A stretch of DNA of 64,000 nucleotides from Enterococcus_G camelliae (GTDB lineage: Bacteria > Bacillota > Bacilli > Lactobacillales > Enterococcaceae), in NCBI RefSeq assembly GCF_042685105.1, contig NZ_JBHUMO010000044.1:1-64000 (forward strand), given 5' to 3'. Of this stretch, positions 7,487 to 15,835 are shown piece by piece; position 1 is the stretch's first letter, and each line of letters begins with the position of its first letter. The translations under genes and the position numbers were made by a program. The notes beneath the pieces were generated by a model. That model had not been told where the DNA came from, made no database searches, and was given only the letters and a program-made list of their open reading frames with translations.

Positions 7487-8775
7487 TATTTCTCCAATGA
7501 ATCAAATTTTTCTTTCATTGTGGGATTATTTTTCACAAGTTTTTTGACAGTCAAATCGTCTGCTTTATTATTGGCTAAGCGAAGATTATTTTCCGATGAC
7601 AACAGTGCGTCTTTCGTTTTTTGCAAATGCGTAATTGTCTTGTCGATTTCATCGATAGCCGTTTGAAATTTGCGACTAGCAAGCTCGTAATTTTTTGCAA
7701 AACCAGTCTTAAATGCTGTAAGTTCTTCTTCAAAATTGGTGATATCAATATTTTGCTCACGCATTAATGCAACTTCTTGCTTGTATTGTAATGAATTCAT
7801 CGCTGCATTTCGTAGTAAGGTAATAATTGGAATAAAGAATTGGGGGCGGATGACATACATTTTTTCATACTCATACGAAACATCCACAATCCCAGTGTTG
7901 TACAATTCATTGTCTGCTTCCAGCATCGTGACAAGAATGGCATATTCACACTGCTTTTCGTTGCGATCTTTATCCAACTCTTTAAAAAAGTGTTCATTCT
8001 TTTTCTTCGTAGCCGTTTCATCGCCTTCATTTTTCATCTCAAACATGATGGAAATAATTTCTGTGCCTCGTTCATCAAATTCGCGATAAATATAATCGCC
8101 CTTGCTCCCCGTGCGTGCATCATTATCTTTTCCAAATTGCGCACGTGGAAAAGCTGTCGTACGTAGCCGATTAAACTCTATTTCGCAGTGTTGTTCCAGA
8201 CTTTCTCCCACCATTTTGGTCGATTGTTTTGCTTTAAAATCCTTGTAAAAAGCAATGGTCTCTTCTTTTTGTTTTAATTCCATTGCATATTTTTGGTGAA
8301 TCGCAGTCTTTTCTAGTTCTGTTTCTTTTTCTTGTAATTGGAGTTTGGTTTGCAAAGCTGCAATTTCCTGTTCTTTGTGCGCATTGGCTTCCAGTAATTG
8401 CACATTGCTCGCATTTTCCAGTTCTTTGATTTTTGAGTGCAGCGTAGCAATTTCTCGCTCTTTTACCGAGAGCTCTTCCACCTTGGACTTTTCAACCTCA
8501 CTCTTCAGCAACTCTTTCTCACTTGCAAAGGCCGTGATTGTGTGTTTTAATTCTTGAATTTCTTGTTCTTTTAGCGAAAGTTTTTTATCTAATGCACTGG
8601 CTGCCTTTGCTTCAGCCAATGCCAATTCACTTCGATGTTGTTGAGAAATTTGTTCGAGTTTTTCATGAATCTCTTCGGTAAATTCTTTTGTCCGTACTTG
8701 ATTTAAAATTTCCGCATAACTTGCTTCATCGATGGTAAATTCTTTGCCACAATTGGGACATTTCAGTTGATGCAT
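7486..8775 (-). CDS. DUF2130 protein: zinc ribbon, coiled coil, PD-(D/E)XK-like domain
   Basis: About 429 residues. The N-terminus has a half zinc ribbon (LKCPNCGKEF), then a coiled coil of some 150 residues rich in Glu, Lys and Gln, then the DUF2130 core. The core shows the nuclease-like signature KGDYIYREF followed by IMFEMKNEGDE (E246, K248), which fits a restriction-endonuclease fold. ATG 8775 is preferred since AAGGAGG sits 8 bases upstream; a TTG two codons earlier is too close to it. It sits at the edge of a restriction locus, so a role in DNA processing or defence is plausible but unproven. Confidence 0.8.
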   Translation of the reverse strand: MHQLKCPNCGKEFTIDEASYAEILNQVRTKEFTEEIHEKLEQISQQHRSELALAEAKAASALDKKLSLKEQEIQELKHTITAFASEKELLKSEVEKSKVEELSVKEREIATLHSKIKELENASNVQLLEANAHKEQEIAALQTKLQLQEKETELEKTAIHQKYAMELKQKEETIAFYKDFKAKQSTKMVGESLEQHCEIEFNRLRTTAFPRAQFGKDNDARTGSKGDYIYREFDERGTEIISIMFEMKNEGDETATKKKNEHFFKELDKDRNEKQCEYAILVTMLEADNELYNTGIVDVSYEYEKMYVIRPQFFIPIITLLRNAAMNSLQYKQEVALMREQNIDITNFEEELTAFKTGFAKNYELASRKFQTAIDEIDKTITHLQKTKDALLSSENNLRLANNKADDLTVKKLVKNNPTMKEKFDSLEK

Positions 8776-8879
8776 GCACAATTCCTCCTTGTGTTTTGGT
8801 GTGGGTAGATCATTTTTTCAATCATACGTCTAGTTTTAAAATACGAGAAAGAAAATAAAAAATCCTGTCTCCTTCAATA
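8776..8879. other. Intergenic region between PLD nuclease and DUF2130
   Basis: Short AT-rich spacer. It carries the AAGGAGG site of the DUF2130 gene. No convincing terminator hairpin was seen, so the PLD nuclease gene and DUF2130 may be co-transcribed. Confidence 0.4.
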
Positions 8880-9653
8880 TTAATAACTTTTCCGATAAAT
8901 ACCTTTTCCAACAAATTCTATAATACCCAAATCTCTCAAATTTTGTAATACTTGACGCATTTTTTCCTCGATATGTTGATTTTTTGGATGTAAAATTTGC
9001 ATTTGCGACTTATATTGATACACATCTGCCAAAGTAAATTGATCATCTTGAATTTTTATCAATTCAAAAATTTCTTGTTTCCATCCATTTAATTGGGTTC
9101 TTATGACCTCTTCTTTCATTAATAAATTTGTAGGCGAATCTTCAGACATCACTGTTGTCAAATACGTTGGCTTTAGTGTTTGCTGAAACTTCATTAGCTC
9201 TGATAACCACTCTTGTTTTATTTCATTGGTTAATGGGTCATGATAAATGGCCTCAATGTCATTTACAAGTTTGGCAATCAACTGTTGATCATTAAACAGC
9301 ACACCATATTCCAAGTTGCTGTGAAGTCCACCATTTGTCAAATTAGCTGAAGTAACAATGCCATACTTTCTGTCAAAAAGATAAATTTTTGCATGTAACG
9401 TCGCATACCCAAAAAGTCGGCCATTTTCTCCTAGCCAAGTAGATAATGCCTCAGTGTCCAAAGACTGAGACATAATATTTCTTAAAGATGGATTGGTCAC
9501 TAAAGAAAGTTTAGTAGCTGCTTTTTTGTATGAAAGTAGTGATTTAGTGGCATCCGTCTTTACATAAGGTGAGACACACTCTATTGACTGAGTGGCGGAA
9601 CTAGTTAAATCCATCAATTTTTCATAATGATTTCTTTTTAACAACTCCAACAT
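8880..9653 (-). CDS. PLD-family nuclease with DpnI-like winged-helix tail
   Basis: 257 residues from ATG 9653 (TAGGAG 10 bases upstream; a TTG seven codons earlier is possible). Residues 1-170 form a phospholipase D-type nuclease with one HKD motif, LHAKIYLFDRKYGIVTSANL (H87, K89, D94), so it should act as a dimer as BfiI and Nuc do. The C-terminal 70 residues, FTLADVYQYKSQMQILHP and MRQVLQNLRDLGIIEFVGKG, match the winged helix found at the end of DpnI and Dam-replacing endonucleases, a DNA-recognition module. Next to the type I genes, it is a good candidate for an extra restriction enzyme. Confidence 0.75.
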   Translation of the reverse strand: MLELLKRNHYEKLMDLTSSATQSIECVSPYVKTDATKSLLSYKKAATKLSLVTNPSLRNIMSQSLDTEALSTWLGENGRLFGYATLHAKIYLFDRKYGIVTSANLTNGGLHSNLEYGVLFNDQQLIAKLVNDIEAIYHDPLTNEIKQEWLSELMKFQQTLKPTYLTTVMSEDSPTNLLMKEEVIRTQLNGWKQEIFELIKIQDDQFTLADVYQYKSQMQILHPKNQHIEEKMRQVLQNLRDLGIIEFVGKGIYRKSY

Positions 9654-9724
9654 ATCGAATCTTCTCCTAGTCAAACTTAATCGGATAACCTAGCATCTTG
9701 ATCAAGCAGTCTTCCTATTATCTT

Positions 9725-12700
9725 TTACCTCTTCCGAAAAGGCAAAATCTCTTCCTTAACGACCTCATTCAAATTTTGAATCATTGAACGTCCGTACTTT
9801 AATTTCGTAACCGGATTATCATTTGCTTCACGGTAGGCTTGATAATTACCAGTTTTTTTCAATTCATTTTCACCCGGTTGCTTCTCGTTTTTCTCATTAA
9901 AATTGGAAACCACATAAGCAACTTCCTCTTCATCAACATGCCAAAAATCCGCAAACCCCTTGATAACGGTTGTCTCCTGTTTTTGAATAACATCTTCTAG
10001 AACATTTGACACATTTTGATCGCGATATGCTTCAGGATTCTCTAAAATATTCGCCCAAATTTCTTGCAATACTTCAGCTAATTTAGGATTATTTTTCCGC
10101 AAAGTTTCAATGTATTTGTTGATTTCAGCCGTTGCTTTCTGATCTTCTTTTGGCAACAACTCATACTCATCATCTCCAGAAGGTACAAAAGCCTGAATTA
10201 ACATCAAGATATATTCGTAGTTAATTTCTTCTGTATTTACCGACTCTAGTTCATAAGCAATATCTACCTCAACATCATCAGGACCAGGGTCGCTACCTAT
10301 TCTGATTATTTCAATTGCATTTTCATATTTTCCACGATACGCCTCATATTCTTTGGGGTTAAAAGGAAATTCACTTCCCATCATATCCATATCAAATTCA
10401 GAATATACTTGAACTGCCGCATAAGCTTTGTCAAATTGTTGAAATGCTTTAATGAATCTCTTTAATTCTCCTTGATTCATTCCTTCGAGATTCAATTCTT
10501 TGGGGTTTGAAACAAGCTCTTTTAATTCCGTAATTGTCTCCGAAAAAGAAGTGGCAGATTCCTGCCAGCTTGGCGCCAACACTTCATTTTGTCCCCCATT
10601 GGAATAAAGAATAAGTGCCTCTTTCACCTTTTCCTCAAATGTTTTAGGTGCTTGAAAAGTAACAATTTGACCATACTTTTTATACTTGTCAAATAAACGA
10701 TTGGTCCGCGAAAAAGCCTGAATTAAGTCGTGTGGTTTCATTGGTTGTCGATCAATAAATAACGTTGATAAACATGGCGCATCAAACCCTGTCAATAAGC
10801 GGTCTACAACAATCACTAAATCCAATTGTTCGGAACGCACCAAATATTTTTCTTTTTTTCGAGCTAGTCGATCATTTACATTGCGGTTGTATGCACGCAT
10901 TGTCTCAATTGTAAAATTTGTTCCAAACTCTTGATTATAAAGTGTTATCGCCTTTTTCATTTCATCTTGATTCGCTATTGAAGCTTCCTCATTTTCAGAA
11001 ATCGAATATGTAATAGCCACTTTAGGAAAATCCGGCAGCACACGCTTTACTTCTTTATCTATGACAATGCTACTTTCACCATTTTTAACAGATTGAAACA
11101 AGTCAAAATATTTTTGGGCTTGTGCAATCGAACTAGTCGTTAAAATGGCATCATACGTTTGTCCAACACCTTTCATAAAGCCCAATTTATTCCTAGATTT
11201 ATTTACAATTGAACGAACAACCTCTAGCATGTGTTCTTCTTTTAAATAAATGTTTTTAGGCAAACGCGCCTCTTTATCAGGAATCGACCAGTCGGCAATA
11301 GCAAGTTCATTTTTAGATTCTAATTGGGCAACAATACAATCCAAATCATCTTGAGCATAGGTGGACTTATACTCCACCTGAAATCCCAAAACAGCCCTAT
11401 CATGGATGGCTTCTTTCACTGTGTATTCATGAAGGCAATCCCCATATTGTTGTGCAGTAGTTCGTGGTAAATCACCAACAGCTGTTTTGGCATTTTCTTT
11501 AAAAATAGGTGTTCCTGTAAAGCCATACCACAAGGAATAGATGAAGAATTCTTCAATTTCTCTTTTTTTCGCTGGACTAACTGCACGGTGGCATTCATCG
11601 ACAACAAACGCTACTTTTAAGTTCACCAACTTTTCATATTGTTTGGACTTTTCTTGCTGAGCAAAACGCTTCATGACGAAATTTAATTTTTGAATAGTGG
11701 TCACAACAACTGTACGATCATCGGACAATAACTTTTTGATTAAATCGTTCACATTATCCGTTTCATCAATTTCGATTACATCATTTTCTGCATAAGAAGT
11801 AAATGAATTCGTTGTTTGTTGATCCAAATCGACACGATCCACGATAAAAATCGTTTTTTGCAATGAAGGAATTTGCAAAAGATTTCGCGCCACTTTATAG
11901 GAAGTTAATGTTTTCCCCGAACCTGTTGTATGCCAAACAAAACCAGATTTTTGTCGTTTGGATGCTTCTTTCACCTGCTCAATCGCATGAATTTGATATG
12001 GACGTAATAAAATTAATGCACGTTTTTCGTTGTCCAATACGGTGTACTGTGTCACCATTTTGTGCGCCATTGGAATGGACAGTACTTCCCTCGCAAATTC
12101 CAAGTAATCCGTCACAGGTTGATTTTCTTGATCGACCCATTTGGTTAAGAATTGCTCATTTAATTTCGTATCCTGTGCAGCAGCAATGTAACGTGAATCT
12201 GAACCATTTGATACAACAAACATCTGTACAGTTGAGTAGATACCAGTAAATTTCCCTTCTCGAACGTATTTTTTGATTTGTCGAAACGCATCCATATATG
12301 AATGTGATCGATTTTTTAGTTCTATATGAATCATTGGCAAACCATTAATTAACAAAGTAACGTCAAAGCGGCGATTGGCATCCTCCATGACTCGTTTTGA
12401 AGACACGAACTGATTGATGACCTCATAAGAAGAAATTCCTCCCGCCACATCTTGTCGGTTAATAACCCGCAACCGAATGGTACCTAACGTTGCATCCTGT
12501 CTTTGAACTTGCACCTTAGCAATACCATTTTCACCAACTAGCCACTTTGAAGCTTCATAAAAACTACCAAATGATAGTTGATTTTTAATTTGACGAAACT
12601 CTTGTTCCGATAGTGGGACTTCTCCAAGAACATCTTGATTGTTGCGTTCAAGTTTTAATTTAAAATTTTCCCACAGCTCTTCTTCTGTATGTAAATCATT

Positions 12701-12787
12701 TCGATAAACCCATTGCGAAGGTCCAGAAATTAGTTGCTGAATCAGTGTATCTTCCATTATTTGCTCGGCTGTCATTTGCGCCATCAT
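9725..12787 (-). CDS. hsdR: Type I restriction enzyme, R (translocase-endonuclease) subunit
   Basis: About 1020 residues. N-terminal PD-(D/E)XK nuclease with MIHIELKNRSHSYMDAFRQ near residue 155; then SF2 helicase motifs: Walker A HTTGSGKTLTS (near 290), VDECHRA (near 397), YGFTGTPI, and motif VI AFSRTNRL. It pulls DNA and cuts when HsdM-HsdS has not methylated the site. I start at ATG 12787 since reading further upstream would pass over the predicted promoter at 12883. It is separated from hsdM-hsdS by the recombinase and the silent hsdS half. The helicase motifs are undamaged. Confidence 0.92.
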   Translation of the reverse strand: MMAQMTAEQIMEDTLIQQLISGPSQWVYRNDLHTEEELWENFKLKLERNNQDVLGEVPLSEQEFRQIKNQLSFGSFYEASKWLVGENGIAKVQVQRQDATLGTIRLRVINRQDVAGGISSYEVINQFVSSKRVMEDANRRFDVTLLINGLPMIHIELKNRSHSYMDAFRQIKKYVREGKFTGIYSTVQMFVVSNGSDSRYIAAAQDTKLNEQFLTKWVDQENQPVTDYLEFAREVLSIPMAHKMVTQYTVLDNEKRALILLRPYQIHAIEQVKEASKRQKSGFVWHTTGSGKTLTSYKVARNLLQIPSLQKTIFIVDRVDLDQQTTNSFTSYAENDVIEIDETDNVNDLIKKLLSDDRTVVVTTIQKLNFVMKRFAQQEKSKQYEKLVNLKVAFVVDECHRAVSPAKKREIEEFFIYSLWYGFTGTPIFKENAKTAVGDLPRTTAQQYGDCLHEYTVKEAIHDRAVLGFQVEYKSTYAQDDLDCIVAQLESKNELAIADWSIPDKEARLPKNIYLKEEHMLEVVRSIVNKSRNKLGFMKGVGQTYDAILTTSSIAQAQKYFDLFQSVKNGESSIVIDKEVKRVLPDFPKVAITYSISENEEASIANQDEMKKAITLYNQEFGTNFTIETMRAYNRNVNDRLARKKEKYLVRSEQLDLVIVVDRLLTGFDAPCLSTLFIDRQPMKPHDLIQAFSRTNRLFDKYKKYGQIVTFQAPKTFEEKVKEALILYSNGGQNEVLAPSWQESATSFSETITELKELVSNPKELNLEGMNQGELKRFIKAFQQFDKAYAAVQVYSEFDMDMMGSEFPFNPKEYEAYRGKYENAIEIIRIGSDPGPDDVEVDIAYELESVNTEEINYEYILMLIQAFVPSGDDEYELLPKEDQKATAEINKYIETLRKNNPKLAEVLQEIWANILENPEAYRDQNVSNVLEDVIQKQETTVIKGFADFWHVDEEEVAYVVSNFNEKNEKQPGENELKKTGNYQAYREANDNPVTKLKYGRSMIQNLNEVVKEEILPFRKR

Positions 12788-12882
12788 TTCACCCACTTTT
12801 GTTATTTTATTTTTCAAAAAACTAGTTCTTATTATTGAAATATTTTCATATATATACATGATAAATCGGTTTCTCATCAAAA

Positions 12883-12891
12883 ATTATAGCA
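12883..12891 (-). promoter_or_regulatory. hsdR promoter, extended -10
   Basis: The minus strand reads TGCTATAAT, an extended -10 box; the -35 is weak. It would start a leader of about 90 bases to the hsdR start, giving hsdR its own promoter outside the invertible segment. Confidence 0.5.
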
Positions 12892-12953
12892 TAACTATCC
12901 GTTCATTTACGTATCATTGTGAAACAAATGATGATTGATTCATTAAAATTTAT

Positions 12954-12970
12954 TGGGAAGAGTGTAAGTT
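12954..12970 (+). repeat. Inverted repeat at specificity boundary, silent copy
   Basis: TGGGAAGAGTGTAAGTT on the plus strand matches TGGGAAGAGCGTAAGTT on the minus strand at 15084-15100 with one difference, and the first 14 bases of TGGGAAGAGCGTAAA at 15770-15784. Oppositely oriented copies on each side of the recombinase are candidate inversion sites. Confidence 0.7.
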
Positions 12971-13442
12971 AAATACGTTAGCAGAGTTCAATCCTACATC
13001 CAATTTACCTGAAATATTCGAGTATGTTGATTTAGAATCTGTAGTTGGAACTAAATTGATCGGACATAGAACGGAAAATAGAGATTCTGCTCCTTCAAGA
13101 GCGCAACGTTTAGCTAAAAAAAATGATGTATTTTATCAGACAGTACGTCCTTATCAAAAGAATAATTATCTCTTTGATTTATCCAATGCTAACTATGTTT
13201 TTTCTACAGGTTATGCACAAATGAGACCTATAGGCAATGGTCACTTTCTTTTGGCTTTAGTGCAAGAAGACAAATTTGTAAATAAAGTTTTAGAAAGAAG
13301 CACAGGAACAAGCTATCCAGCTATAAATTCAAATGAACTTGCACAGTTACTCGTCAAAGTACCTATTGACATTAGAGAACAACAAAAAATAGGCTCATTC
13401 TTCAAACAATTAGATGAAACTATCGTTCTTCATCTGTTTTAG
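12954..13442 (+). pseudogene. Silent, inverted hsdS half-gene (target recognition domain)
   Basis: 163 codons without start or promoter, opposite in direction to hsdS. It begins YWEECKLNTLAEF, the same boundary as both recognition domains of hsdS (WEERKL), and ends FFKQLDETIVLHLF, matching the conserved exit (FDNTIALHQ). In between is a recognition domain unlike either domain of hsdS: FEYVDLESVVGTKLIGHR, NGHFLLALVQEDKF, PAINSNELAQLLVKVPI. It is a donor of an alternative DNA specificity, not a decayed gene: the frame is clean. Confidence 0.8.
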
Positions 13443-13470
13443 ATAAATTCTCTTAATAAAATAACAAAAA

Positions 13471-13494
13471 CCCATCTGTCAAAGACCAGATAGG
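13471..13494 (-). terminator. Terminator overlapping int stop codon
   Basis: On the minus strand the stem CCTATCTG / CAGATGGG is followed by TTTTTG. The int stop TGA is in the loop. It should separate int transcription from the silent half-gene. Confidence 0.7.
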
Positions 13495-14393
13495 TAGCGC
13501 ATAATTTTATCATTATCCTGATTTTCTAATTCTTGAATAATGTGTAAATAGATTTGTTGAGTTGTGGTCATATTCGCATGTCCCAACCTACGAGCAACAC
13601 TTGCAATTGAAACACCAGCAAATAATAACAAAGAAGCATGTGTATGTCGTAATCCATGAATCGTAATTACCGGAATATTGGTTTTCTTACAGTATCTCTT
13701 GAGTAGATTATTAACAGTTGAGTTAAACACTCTCGCTTCAACAAAAATAGGTTCATCTTGTGGAAGATCCTTGATTAATTGAGCAAACTGCATCCCTGTT
13801 TTCCAGTCAATAGAGACGTGTCTTTTTGATGATGCATTTTTTGTACCCATGAACCCTCCTTCATTTGTTTTATAATTCCAAGTTTTAGTCACCGAAACTG
13901 TCTGATTGAAGAAATTAAAATCCTCAGGTGTAAGTGCTAACGCTTCAGAAAAACGTAAGCCAGTTTTAGCGATTAATAGGATTAACCAATCAAATGTCAC
14001 TTTTTCTGTTAATTCCAACGTATCCAATAATTTTTGTAAATCAAACTGATTCAAGTATTTATCTTTCTTTGGACGAGGTGTTTTTCCTTTTATTACAACC
14101 TTTCTCGTTGGATCGGATAAAATAACACGTTCATCTAATGCATCTCTTAGTGCCCCTTTTAATTGATGATGAAAATCTAAGGTTGTTTGACGTTCGTGCG
14201 TCAAAGCATATTGATTTAATAAGCTTTGATAGGATTTTCGATCTATGTCATGAAGTAGCAAAGATGGTGCTAATTCTTTCACCCATCTTAAACTCATCTT
14301 GTATTTTGATAGAGTCACTTCCCTTACCGCACCAACTTTGTACAAATCAATCCATTCCTTAAAATATTCATGAAACGTTACCTGCTTTTCCAT
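13479..14393 (-). CDS. Tyrosine recombinase within type I restriction locus
   Basis: 304 residues: N-terminal SAM-like core-binding domain (FHEYFKEWIDLY) and C-terminal phage-integrase catalytic domain. Catalytic residues visible: Arg in TGLRFSEAL (near 146), HGLRHTH (His and Arg near 245), LGHANMTTTQQIYLH (His and nucleophile Tyr near 281). Placed between hsdS and hsdR, beside an inverted hsdS half, with no other phage gene and no tRNA site. This matches the invertases that reshuffle hsdS in streptococci and other Firmicutes. Likely job: inversion at the hsdS repeats. Confidence 0.85.
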   Translation of the reverse strand: MEKQVTFHEYFKEWIDLYKVGAVREVTLSKYKMSLRWVKELAPSLLLHDIDRKSYQSLLNQYALTHERQTTLDFHHQLKGALRDALDERVILSDPTRKVVIKGKTPRPKKDKYLNQFDLQKLLDTLELTEKVTFDWLILLIAKTGLRFSEALALTPEDFNFFNQTVSVTKTWNYKTNEGGFMGTKNASSKRHVSIDWKTGMQFAQLIKDLPQDEPIFVEARVFNSTVNNLLKRYCKKTNIPVITIHGLRHTHASLLLFAGVSIASVARRLGHANMTTTQQIYLHIIQELENQDNDKIMRYLSGL

Positions 14394-14476
14394 AAAAAAA
14401 CCTCCACATAATTATTTGACCGCAGTCCATTCATTATGTAGAGGATATAATAAGAAATTCAACGTTATTTTTATTT

Positions 14477-15835
14477 TTAAACAAACATTTTTTGTAACAT
14501 ACTTTTTTTCATTAAATTGAGCTGATCGATCTTACGTTGATGAAGANNNNNNNNNNNNNNNNNNNNNNNNNNNNNNNNNNNNNNNNNNNNNNNNNNNNNN
14601 NNNNNNNNNNNNNNNNNNNNNNNNNNNNNNNNNNNNNNNNNNNNNNNNNNNNNNNNNNNNNNNNNNNNNNNNNNNNNNNNNNNNNNNNNNNNNNNNNNNN
14701 NNNNNGAAAGATTAGGTTGAGCCCCCACTGTTGGGTTACGTCTAATATATTCCTTTACTACGTTTCCTGATAACGATGTAATAAGAAAATCAGTGTCAAA
14801 ATCATATCCTCTTATTATTGCTAGAGCTTGATTAGTATTAGCTGGTAGTATTGATTTAGTTACAATTGCTGTCCTTCCTAATGTACCTGCTATTGAAAAT
14901 AAAATATCTTTTTCTTCTAATCGAGATCTTTTTAAATAACTGTCATGTTCTTTTTGTTTTACTTTATTAACCGGATAAATTTTACCATTAGTTATATTTT
15001 CAACTTTAACAAAATTAACATCACCAATACCTGTTTTATCCTTAGGTGTCGTTCCTTTAGTAATTAATTTAGTATATTCTCCCAACTTACGCTCTTCCCA
15101 NNNNNNNNNNNNNNNNNNNNNNNNNNNNNNNNNNNNNNNNNNNNNNNNNNNNNNNNNNNNNNNNNNNNNNNNNNNNNNNNNNNNNNNNNNNNNNNNNNNN
15201 NNNNNNNNNNNNNNNNNNNNNNNNNNNNNNNNNNNNNNNNNNNNNNGTTCTAACTTACGTTGATGAAGAGCGATGGTGTTGTCAAAATTTGATAATAATC
15301 TAGCCACCTTGTGTTGTTCTTCCAAACGTGGTAACGGAATAGGAAATTCAACCAAGACGTTTTGATTTAAATGTTTAATTGTTCCACCGGTAGATCGTTG
15401 GTCTGCAAACTTCAAAAGGAACGGTGCTTTTAAATAGTGAAACAAATATCTACTATCAACAGCAAGAGCCTCTTTAACTCTGACGTTAAAAACTCCTGCG
15501 TTTAAGGTGGCAGGTATCGTCAAACCTTCAACATAAGCAACCTTACCAAGAGTTCCATCTTTTGTAATTAGAATGCTTCCATTCGAAATTTGAATTTTTT
15601 TATCTTGCTCAAAACGCTCTTTTTCTACGTAGTGAATGTTTGAATAATCGATTGCGCCATCCTTAAAGTCAGTCCCTGTGATTAACATATAGTCACCGTT
15701 ATCGAGAAACTCTAAAGTCCTTAAATTTTGCCAACCAATTCTTGCATTCATCGTCGCAATTTCTGAAAGTTTACGCTCTTCCCACTCTTCCGTAAACCCT
15801 TTAAATCGAACAAGTGGTTTTCTAGTCGTGCTCAT
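14477..15835 (-). CDS. hsdS: Type I restriction-modification specificity subunit, with two N gaps
   Basis: The frame stays open through both N runs (452 codons). First recognition domain: about residues 17-195, WEERKLSEIATMNARIGW to PRLEEQHKVARLLSNFDNTI. Second: about 246-377, WEERKLGEYTKLITKGTTPK to SGNVVKEYIRRNP. Each is followed by the conserved helix start LHQRK. HsdS sets the DNA sequence read by the methylase and nuclease. ATG overlaps the hsdM stop by 4 bases. The gaps replace the central conserved helix and the end of the second domain. Confidence 0.88.
   Translation of the reverse strand: MSTTRKPLVRFKGFTEEWEERKLSEIATMNARIGWQNLRTLEFLDNGDYMLITGTDFKDGAIDYSNIHYVEKERFEQDKKIQISNGSILITKDGTLGKVAYVEGLTIPATLNAGVFNVRVKEALAVDSRYLFHYLKAPFLLKFADQRSTGGTIKHLNQNVLVEFPIPLPRLEEQHKVARLLSNFDNTIALHQRKLEXXXXXXXXXXXXXXXXXXXXXXXXXXXXXXXXXXXXXXXXXXXXXXXXXWEERKLGEYTKLITKGTTPKDKTGIGDVNFVKVENITNGKIYPVNKVKQKEHDSYLKRSRLEEKDILFSIAGTLGRTAIVTKSILPANTNQALAIIRGYDFDTDFLITSLSGNVVKEYIRRNPTVGAQPNLXXXXXXXXXXXXXXXXXXXXXXXXXXXXXXXXXXXXXXXXXXXXXXXXXXXXXXLHQRKIDQLNLMKKSMLQKMFV
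14547..14705. other. 159-N gap inside hsdS, end of second recognition domain
   Basis: The length keeps the hsdS frame, so it is probably an estimated-size gap. It ends directly at GATGAAGA (14539-14546), the short repeat that also occurs at 15262-15269 and, inverted, as part of TTCTTCATC at 13427-13435. Confidence 0.9.
15084..15100 (-). repeat. Inverted repeat at start of second recognition domain of hsdS
   Basis: Partner of 12954-12970. Encodes WEERKL at the start of the second recognition domain. The first recognition domain has a shorter version at 15770-15784. The long N run begins immediately next to it (15101), consistent with an assembly break at a repeat. Confidence 0.7.
15101..15246. 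other. 146-N gap inside hsdS, central conserved region
   Basis: Bounded by the WEERKL repeat on one side and the LHQRKLE coding end on the other, that is, exactly the spacer between the two recognition domains. Collapse of repeats or a mixed population of inverted forms would both explain it. Confidence 0.9.

Noticed and set aside
7736..8166. Plus-strand frames inside DUF2130
   Set aside because: Shadow frames in a coiled-coil gene, rich in Ser/Phe/Cys as expected for antisense of Glu/Lys-rich coding DNA.
11863..12249. Plus-strand open frame inside hsdR
   Set aside because: Antisense to a well-supported helicase gene, no ribosome binding site and no recognisable protein.
13479..14393. Prophage or integrative element at the recombinase
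   Set aside because: No other phage or conjugation genes, no tRNA attachment site; position between hsdS parts fits an hsdS invertase.
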